Part shown: piece by piece, positions 58,471 to 64,000 of the stretch
Numbering within the stretch: the stretch's first letter is position 1
Layout of the letters: each line of letters begins with the position of its first letter
Source: Flavihumibacter sp. ZG627
Lineage (GTDB): Bacteria > Bacteroidota > Bacteroidia > Chitinophagales > Chitinophagaceae
DNA length: 64,000 nt
Direction of reading: 5' to 3'
Assembly: GCF_000814325.1 (NCBI RefSeq)
Contig: NZ_JPHF01000007.1
Coordinates: forward strand, 62,001 to 126,000
Translations under genes and position numbers: made by a program
The notes under the pieces: model-generated
Told to the model about the DNA's origin: nothing
What the model saw: only the letters and a program-made list of their open reading frames with translations
Databases searched by the model: none

Positions 58471-58905
58471 ATGAAAAAGATAATCTCTATCTCCCTGCTT
58501 TTTTTTGCGATGCTAATGTCTTCGCAAATATTTGCCCAGCATAATGCAAAAGGACATGCACATGCTGCGGGTCCGCATGGAGGAAGCGTTGAATCAGCAA
58601 CAGAAGGCTACCACAGTGAAGTAGTTGCCAAAGATGCCAAACTGTATTTCTATCTCTTAGATGCAAACGGAAAGACCACGATCAGTAAAGGTGTAACAGG
58701 TGAAGTATTGCTACAGTTTGCAGATGGAACAACAAAAACGGTGGCGCTTACATCCAGCGGCGATGGTTTTTTAGCAAAGGAGCCTAAAGCCACAACCTTT
58801 GCTAACGCCATAGTTACATTTCAAACCGGTGGTAAAACAGTGTCAGTAAAGTTCAAGCCCCAACCTCCTACAAAAGCAGCAGACAATCATAATCATCAAC
58901 ATTAA
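58471..58905 (+). CDS. Small His-rich exported protein
   Basis: This 144-aa protein has a signal peptide ending near FAQHNAKG, then GHAHAAGPHGGSVESA, a beta-rich domain of about 100 residues (YFYLLDANGKTTISKG), and a C-terminal HNHQH tail. Such proteins are found in Bacteroidetes copper clusters, and I do not know a formal family. The His-Gly-rich N-terminus and C-terminus suggest metal binding. It lies between the HMA protein and the heavy-metal-binding lipoprotein, each 20-30 bases away, and is part of the operon. Confidence 0.7.
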   Translation: MKKIISISLLFFAMLMSSQIFAQHNAKGHAHAAGPHGGSVESATEGYHSEVVAKDAKLYFYLLDANGKTTISKGVTGEVLLQFADGTTKTVALTSSGDGFLAKEPKATTFANAIVTFQTGGKTVSVKFKPQPPTKAADNHNHQH

Positions 58906-58922
58906 AAAACAAATAAACGGAA

Positions 58923-59969
58923 ATGAAAAAACTATTTTTTGCCTTTAGTGCAGTTATTGCCATTGGTATAATAGCAGTAAGCTGTAACAACAACGCCTCA
59001 ACATCAAAAGAAAATACAACAACAACAGGCACAGACACTGCAGCACATGCACACAAATATCGTTGCCCGATGAATTGTGAAAAAGGGAAGACTTACGATA
59101 AAGAGGGTAACTGTCCGGTGTGCGGTATGAAACTGGAACATTTTGATGGTACAGATAACGGCCTTACTTATAAAATGCAATATGCCTCTACTCCGGCACA
59201 ATTAGAATCCGGTAAATCAGCGACTCTTTTATTTACACCTAAAGTAGTTGGCAAGGAGAATGAAGCTGTGGCGCTGGATGTGCAGCATGAAAAGAAAATA
59301 CACCTGATCGTTGTAAGCAACGACCTCAGCTATTTTGAACATATTCATCCGGATCTCCAGGCTGACGGTTCTTATAAAATAGGAGTATTAGAAAGTGGGA
59401 AGGCTTATACTAATGGCCCGGGCAAGAATGAAACCCGTTTTGATAATGGCGGCGATTACACCCTTTTTGCTGATTATCTGCCAAGTGGTGGCAGTCACCA
59501 GGTTGAAAAAATTTCGGTAAATGTGAAAGGCACACCAAAGCCTGCTGTTACTTACACTACCGATAAGCTAACTGGTAAATCAGACAATTTTACTGTAATG
59601 CTGAATGCAACCGGCGGTAAATTAATTACCGGTGCACAAATGCATATTTCAGGAATGTTGATGAAAGACGGTAAAGAGATTGATGTAAATACGCTGGAAA
59701 ACTATTTGGGTGCAAAAGCACACATGGTGGTTGTTAGTCTTAGTGACAAAGAATATTTGCATGTGCATCCTGATGTTAGCGGTGGCAAGTTTGATTTGCA
59801 TACTACATTTAAAATGCCCGGTATCTATCGTGGCTGGATTCAGTTTCAAAGCGGCGGCAAAGTGCATACAGTTGATTTTACCATGAATGTAAAAGAAGGA
59901 ACCGCAGATGAAATTAAAAAAACTACAGAAGGCCATGACAGTAAAGAAGCTGGTCATGATGGACATTAA
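58923..59969 (+). CDS. Heavy-metal-binding lipoprotein with two repeated periplasmic domains
   Basis: This 348-aa lipoprotein (lipobox AVSCNNN, Cys about residue 21) carries a heavy-metal-binding domain, YRCPMNCEKGKTYDKEGNCPVCGM (about residues 43-66, cited by position). A tandem beta domain pair follows. Each repeat has a His-rich turn: HLIVVSNDLSYFEHIHPDL and HMVVVSLSDKEYLHVHPDV (about 122-140 and 261-279, cited in parts), so it may hold more than one metal. The C-terminus is His-rich (GHDSKEAGHDGH). The protein is likely an outer-membrane or inner-membrane-anchored metal trap ahead of the pump. A hairpin separates it from the permease gene. Confidence 0.78.
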   Translation: MKKLFFAFSAVIAIGIIAVSCNNNASTSKENTTTTGTDTAAHAHKYRCPMNCEKGKTYDKEGNCPVCGMKLEHFDGTDNGLTYKMQYASTPAQLESGKSATLLFTPKVVGKENEAVALDVQHEKKIHLIVVSNDLSYFEHIHPDLQADGSYKIGVLESGKAYTNGPGKNETRFDNGGDYTLFADYLPSGGSHQVEKISVNVKGTPKPAVTYTTDKLTGKSDNFTVMLNATGGKLITGAQMHISGMLMKDGKEIDVNTLENYLGAKAHMVVVSLSDKEYLHVHPDVSGGKFDLHTTFKMPGIYRGWIQFQSGGKVHTVDFTMNVKEGTADEIKKTTEGHDSKEAGHDGH

Positions 59970-59980
59970 TCTTGTGTTTT

Positions 59981-60015
59981 ATAATCATGACAGGTAAACT
60001 ACCTGTCATGATTAT
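59981..60015 (+). terminator. 16-bp perfect stem between lipoprotein and permease genes
   Basis: ATAATCATGACAGGTA (59981-59996) pairs exactly with TACCTGTCATGATTAT (60000-60015) around an AAC loop. It is followed by TTCCAATT, not a T-run. It may be an attenuator within the operon that lets less permease than accessory protein be made. Confidence 0.6.
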
Positions 60016-60072
60016 TTCCAATTCCTGAATCTGACTATCTATTAAGAAGCCGGAATATTTAAAGAAGTTTTT

Positions 60073-63000
60073 ATGCTAAACAAACTCATTCTTTTTTCGC
60101 TCAAGAACCGGATGCTGGTGGTATCAATGGCTGCATTGCTGATGGTGTACGGTGTATTTACGCTGGTAAATCTTCCGGTAGATGTGTTGCCTGATTTGAA
60201 CAGGCCAAGGGTAACTATTTTCTTAGAAGCAAATGGTATGGCTCCTGAAGAAATTGAAGCCCAGGTAAATCTTCCGGTGGAAACACAACTCAATGGTGCA
60301 CCTGGTGTGGAAGTGGTTCGTTCTGTTGCATCTCCCGGATTGGGGATGGTGTTTGTAGAATTTGACTGGAACACCGATGTGTACAGGGCAAGGCAATTAA
60401 CGGCTGAGAAACTACAGAACATTCAATTGCCAAAAGGTATTACGCCGGTGATGGGCCCTATCAGTTCCATCATGGGTCAGATTATGATGATAGCTGTAAC
60501 CAGCGATACCACTTCGCCTGCTGATTTGCGGACACTGGCCGACTTTACTATTCGCAGAAGACTGATGAGTGTAAAAGGTGTAAGCCAGGTAATACCGATT
60601 GGTGGAGAAAGAATGCAGTACCAGGTTTTGATTTCAAGTGAAAAACTGCGACAGTACAATTTATCCATTGATGATATTGACAATGCATTGCAGTTAACCA
60701 ATCAAAACACAACCGGTGGTTTTGTTGATAATAAAGGTTCAGAAACACTTATCCGAAATATTGGTCGTGCAAATACATTAGAGGATCTGGCCAATACTGT
60801 TGTAAGTAACAGGAATGCAGCCCCAATACTTTTAAAGCAAGTTGCTGAAGTAAAATTCGGTGGGCCGATTAAAAGAGGTGATGGTTCATTCAATGGCAAA
60901 CCGGCGGTGATTCTCAGTATTGAAAAACAACCAGGTTCCAGCACACTCACCGTAACAGATGAGGCCTTAAAGGCAATTGAAGAAATCAAAACATCTCTTC
61001 CCAAAAACATTCATATTCACACAGATGTTTTCCAACAAAAGAATTTTATTGTTAACTCTATTACGAATGTGGAAGAGGCATTAAGAGATGGGTTTATACT
61101 CATAATTATTATCTTGTTTTTGTTCTTACTTAATTTCAGAACTACTGTCATTACACTTACAGCAATTCCTTTATCCCTTATCATTACCGCAATTGTTTTT
61201 AAATTCTTCAATATCTCTATCAACACACTTACACTTGGCGGACTGGCAATTGCCATTGGAGAGTTAGTGGATGATGCGATTGTAGATGTTGAAAATGTTT
61301 ACAGAAGATTGAAAGAAAACTGGGTCAGCGACAATCCCAAACCTTTGTTGAAAGTTATATATGATGCCAGCAGTGAAGTGAGAAACTCAATTGTATATGC
61401 TACTATTATTGTGGTTTTAGTATTTATTCCGCTGTTTTATTTACAGGGGATAGAGGGACGAATATTTGCACCATTAGGTATTGCTTACATTACTTCAATT
61501 GTTGCATCGTTAGTGGTGTCTCTTACAGTCACACCGGCATTATGTAGTTATTTATTAGAGAAGAAAAACCATTTGAAGCATATTAATCTTGCATTCTGGA
61601 GAAAGAAAAAAAAGGATACTTCTGTAGATGCAGCACATGAACCGGACAGTGGGCTTGTTCGCTGGTTGAAAAAGCAAGACCTTAAATTATTACACTGGGG
61701 ATTAAAAAGAACAAAACTTGTAGCAGGTGTTGCAATCGCTTTAATAATTGCAGCCATTAGTATTGTACCATTTTTTGGAACTGAATTTTTGCCTCCTTTT
61801 AATGAAGGCAGCTTTACTGTTAATATGGTAGCCCCCGCTGGCACATCATTGGAAGAAAGTAATAAGCTGGGAACAATAGTAGAAAAACAAATTTTGAAAG
61901 TGCCAGAGGTGGCACTGACAGCCCGCCGTACTGGAAGAGCCGAACTGGATGAACATGCTGAACCTCCAAGTTCATCTGAAATTGAAGTTTCGCTAAAACC
62001 AGGAGGAAGAAGCAGGGCAAAGGTATTAGAAGAAATCAGAAATAATTTATCTGTTATAAAAGGGGTATCCATAAATATTGGCCAACCGATTTCGCACCGG
62101 CTTGACCATTTACTATCAGGCGTCAGAGCTCAGGTAGCCATCAAAATTTTTGGAAACGATTTATTAACGATGCGTTCCAATGCAGAGCAGTTAAAGGCGA
62201 TAATCAGTGATGTGCCAGGCGTAGTGGATGTACAGGTAGAAAATCAGGTGATGGTTCCCCAGCTTATGATTAAGCTTGACCGCATGGCTGTGCAGCGATA
62301 CGGTTTACAAGTGGGCAAGGTAGCTGATGAACTCGAAGTTTTTTACAATGGCAAAGTAGTAAGCCAGATATTAGATGGACAAAAAAGTTTTGATATTGTT
62401 TTAAGAACAGACGACAGTACAAGAAAAAATATAGAGGCTATCCGCAATACACAAATTGCAGCCTCTGATGGCTCCTTGATTCCGCTCCAACAAATTGCAA
62501 CGATAGAAATAGAGAACAGCATTAATGCGGTAAACCATGAAAACACCCAGCGCCGGATTGTTATCTCTGCAAATGTGCAGGGCCGTGACCTCGGCAGCAC
62601 TGTAAAAGAAATGCAGGAAACAGTAAAAAAGGAATTGCCTTTACAAGAAGGCTACTACCTGCAATGGGGCGGTCAGTTTGAAAGTCAGCAATCAGCATCA
62701 AAGCTGATTACCATTCTTAGTATTTTTTCGGTGGCAGGTATTTTCTTAGTCCTATACAGCCATTTTAAAAGCAGCCGAATTGCTTTGCAGATAATGCTGA
62801 ATATCCCATTGGCATTAATAGGCAGCGTAATAGCAGTAATACTTACAGGAGGTGTTTTTTCTATTGCTACAATGGTTGGATTTATTACCCTCACAGGTAT
62901 TGCATCAAGAAATGGAATTATGATGATAAGCCATTATATCCATTTGGTACAGCATGAAGGTGAAGTATTTGGCGACAAAATGATTATCCGTGGTTCGTTA

Positions 63001-63240
63001 GAACGATTAGTGCCAGTATTAATGACAGCACTGGTTGCAGCTTTTGCGTTGATACCATTAACAATGGATGCTACGGCTCCTGGTAAAGAAATTCTGTACC
63101 CGGTTGCTACGGTTATTTTGGGCGGCTTAGTTAGCTCAACTTTATTAGACATGATTGTAACTCCTGTTGTGTTTAAACTATTTGGCAAAAAAGCACTAAA
63201 GAAATATCTGGAAGAGCAACAGAAGAAAGAATTTGAATAA
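60073..63240 (+). CDS. Intact CusA/CzcA RND heavy-metal efflux permease
   Basis: This 1055-aa protein has the full RND plan: 12 transmembrane helices and two large periplasmic porter loops. Family marks include LPVDVLPDLNRPRVTIF, APEEIEAQVNLPVETQLNG and the fourth-helix motif AIGELVDDAIVDVENVY with the proton-relay Asp pair (about residues 400-412). The C-terminal half opens with FFGTEFLPPFNEGSF. Unlike the first permease it is one frame. Its fourth-helix motif differs from that of the split pump (GVVVDDGIVMVEN there), hinting at different metals. It closes the second operon with the adaptor fused at 54817. Confidence 0.93.
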   Translation: MLNKLILFSLKNRMLVVSMAALLMVYGVFTLVNLPVDVLPDLNRPRVTIFLEANGMAPEEIEAQVNLPVETQLNGAPGVEVVRSVASPGLGMVFVEFDWNTDVYRARQLTAEKLQNIQLPKGITPVMGPISSIMGQIMMIAVTSDTTSPADLRTLADFTIRRRLMSVKGVSQVIPIGGERMQYQVLISSEKLRQYNLSIDDIDNALQLTNQNTTGGFVDNKGSETLIRNIGRANTLEDLANTVVSNRNAAPILLKQVAEVKFGGPIKRGDGSFNGKPAVILSIEKQPGSSTLTVTDEALKAIEEIKTSLPKNIHIHTDVFQQKNFIVNSITNVEEALRDGFILIIIILFLFLLNFRTTVITLTAIPLSLIITAIVFKFFNISINTLTLGGLAIAIGELVDDAIVDVENVYRRLKENWVSDNPKPLLKVIYDASSEVRNSIVYATIIVVLVFIPLFYLQGIEGRIFAPLGIAYITSIVASLVVSLTVTPALCSYLLEKKNHLKHINLAFWRKKKKDTSVDAAHEPDSGLVRWLKKQDLKLLHWGLKRTKLVAGVAIALIIAAISIVPFFGTEFLPPFNEGSFTVNMVAPAGTSLEESNKLGTIVEKQILKVPEVALTARRTGRAELDEHAEPPSSSEIEVSLKPGGRSRAKVLEEIRNNLSVIKGVSINIGQPISHRLDHLLSGVRAQVAIKIFGNDLLTMRSNAEQLKAIISDVPGVVDVQVENQVMVPQLMIKLDRMAVQRYGLQVGKVADELEVFYNGKVVSQILDGQKSFDIVLRTDDSTRKNIEAIRNTQIAASDGSLIPLQQIATIEIENSINAVNHENTQRRIVISANVQGRDLGSTVKEMQETVKKELPLQEGYYLQWGGQFESQQSASKLITILSIFSVAGIFLVLYSHFKSSRIALQIMLNIPLALIGSVIAVILTGGVFSIATMVGFITLTGIASRNGIMMISHYIHLVQHEGEVFGDKMIIRGSLERLVPVLMTALVAAFALIPLTMDATAPGKEILYPVATVILGGLVSSTLLDMIVTPVVFKLFGKKALKKYLEEQQKKEFE

Positions 63241-63272
63241 ACATATTGATAGTTAAAAAAGAAAAACCACAT

Positions 63273-63340
63273 GGGTCGGAGCCCTGCTTTGGTTTCCTTA
63301 TTTATAATGAAACAATTTCTGGAGCAGGGTTTCCGCACCC
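63273..63340. repeat. Imperfect inverted repeat downstream of the pump
   Basis: GGGTCGGAGCCCTGCT (63273-63288) pairs with AGCAGGGTTTCCGCACCC (63323-63340), with an inserted base and a wobble, across about 35 bases. It lies between the end of the permease and the methyltransferase gene. It may be a transcription end structure or a small interspersed repeat. Confidence 0.4.
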
Positions 63341-63406
63341 ACCAATTGATCATTTCGCTTTAAATCGAATTTAATTTGAGTATCACTTTAAAATAAAGAT
63401 ATTATA

Positions 63407-64000
63407 GTGGAGCAGAAACAATTCATACCTGCACTCAGATTCAAATGGCTTACGCCATTGTATGATTTTTTTATAAGCATTACTATGCCTGAGAAAAAAA
63501 TTAAACAGGTGTTGATTTCAAATGCGAATATCTATGCCTGTTCAAAGCTGCTTGATTTTGGTTGCGGCACTGCTACATTAACTATCATGGCAAAACAATC
63601 ATCGCCGGAGGCAAAAGTAACAGGTATTGATATTGATACAGAGATATTGGATAAAGCAACAAAAAAGATAAAAGAAGAAAAGCTGGATATTTTTTTGCTT
63701 GATTATGATGGAAAACATTTGCCCTTTCAGCGTAATGCTTTTGACAGAGTAATATCCTGCCTTGTTTTTCATCATCTTGATACAGATATAAAACAAACTA
63801 TGCTGGCAGAGATATTCCGGGTTATGAATAAAGATGGTCAGTTGCTTATTGCCGACTTTGGGCGTTCCAAATCATGGGTTCAAAGAACGCTTTTTAATAT
63901 AATAAGGGGGCTGGACGGTTTTAAATCAACAGACGCAAATGCCAGAGGGTTATTACCTGAAATGATTTCGGATGCCGGGTTTGAAAATGTGGCCATTAAA
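63407..64000 (+). CDS. SAM-dependent class I methyltransferase (C-terminus off the window)
   Basis: A frame open from a GTG at 63407 to the right edge (198 codons) encodes a methyltransferase; an in-frame stop at 63389-63391 limits the start, and no ATG precedes it. The SAM site is LLDFGCGTATLTIMA (motif I, about residues 48-62), then VTGIDIDTEILDKA, LPFQRNAFDRVISC (motif II-like) and RVMNKDGQLLIADFGR. This is the UbiE/Methyltransf_11 pattern. The acceptor is unknown. In metal islands a methyltransferase is sometimes arsenic- or mercury-linked, but no ArsM-type Cys set is visible in this part. Confidence 0.8.
   Translation, partial: MEQKQFIPALRFKWLTPLYDFFISITMPEKKIKQVLISNANIYACSKLLDFGCGTATLTIMAKQSSPEAKVTGIDIDTEILDKATKKIKEEKLDIFLLDYDGKHLPFQRNAFDRVISCLVFHHLDTDIKQTMLAEIFRVMNKDGQLLIADFGRSKSWVQRTLFNIIRGLDGFKSTDANARGLLPEMISDAGFENVAIK

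Noticed and set aside
63407-64000. ArsM-type arsenite methyltransferase
   Set aside because: The visible part has only a UbiE-like SAM fold; conserved Cys residues of ArsM are not seen, although the C-terminus is missing.

Overview
The window reads as a chromosomal stretch of a Bacteroidota bacterium, most likely Chitinophagaceae or a close relative. The evidence is a Bacteroidetes-type conjugation module (TraE/TraF/TraG, DUF1896, giant methylase-helicase), an ECF sigma/FecR/SusC/SusD locus, many lipoproteins with Bacteroidetes-style lipoboxes, HYC_CC_PP, GDCCVxC and DUF6520 proteins, moderate-to-low GC and few Shine-Dalgarno sequences. No rRNA, tRNA or CRISPR array was recognised.

Region 1 (1-14.7 kb, mostly minus strand) is part of an integrative conjugative element: a lipoprotein running off the left edge, TraG ATPase, TraF, an 1834-aa methylase/SNF2-helicase, DUF1896, TraE, a membrane protein, an RteC-like protein, a membrane-tethered LuxR regulator and a GNAT acetyltransferase. 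TraE and TraF, normally neighbours, are separated by the helicase block and by a plus-strand aminotransferase gene. That gene has the anatomy of an integron cassette: complementary R-box ends and an attC-like site, bracketed by an 11-bp direct repeat.

Region 2 (14.8-24.3 kb) holds a response regulator, a PAS histidine kinase and a defence-type island: an AbiGi-like protein, decayed gene fragments, a tandem run of hairpins, an operon abiEi-abiEii-AAA ATPase preceded by a four-site operator array, and two paralogous XRE regulators with duplicated operators.

Region 3 (24.3-35.7 kb) is an ECF sigma factor, then a block of four small membrane-protein genes, then FecR, SusC, SusD and a TlpA-DUF3738 fusion. 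This is a cell-surface-signalling nutrient uptake locus that looks split by an insertion.

Region 4 (35.7-63.2 kb) is a large metal (probably copper) handling island. It has an HMA-AraC regulator, an HMA-MauE membrane fusion, tiny Cys-rich proteins, a triple heavy-metal-binding-domain protein, a first tripartite RND pump (permease split in two ORFs, GDCCVxC protein, TolC, two adaptors) and a type-3 copper tyrosinase. A TonB receptor, a His-rich periplasmic protein and a second tripartite pump (TolC, two-part fused adaptor, accessory lipoproteins, beta-propeller, HMA protein, intact permease) follow. Seven CPMH/CGM-type heavy-metal-binding domains occur in four different exported proteins. The gene content suggests one chain that binds metal in the periplasm, hands it to RND pumps and exports it, but the substrate metal is inferred from context only. 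The window ends inside a SAM-dependent methyltransferase gene.
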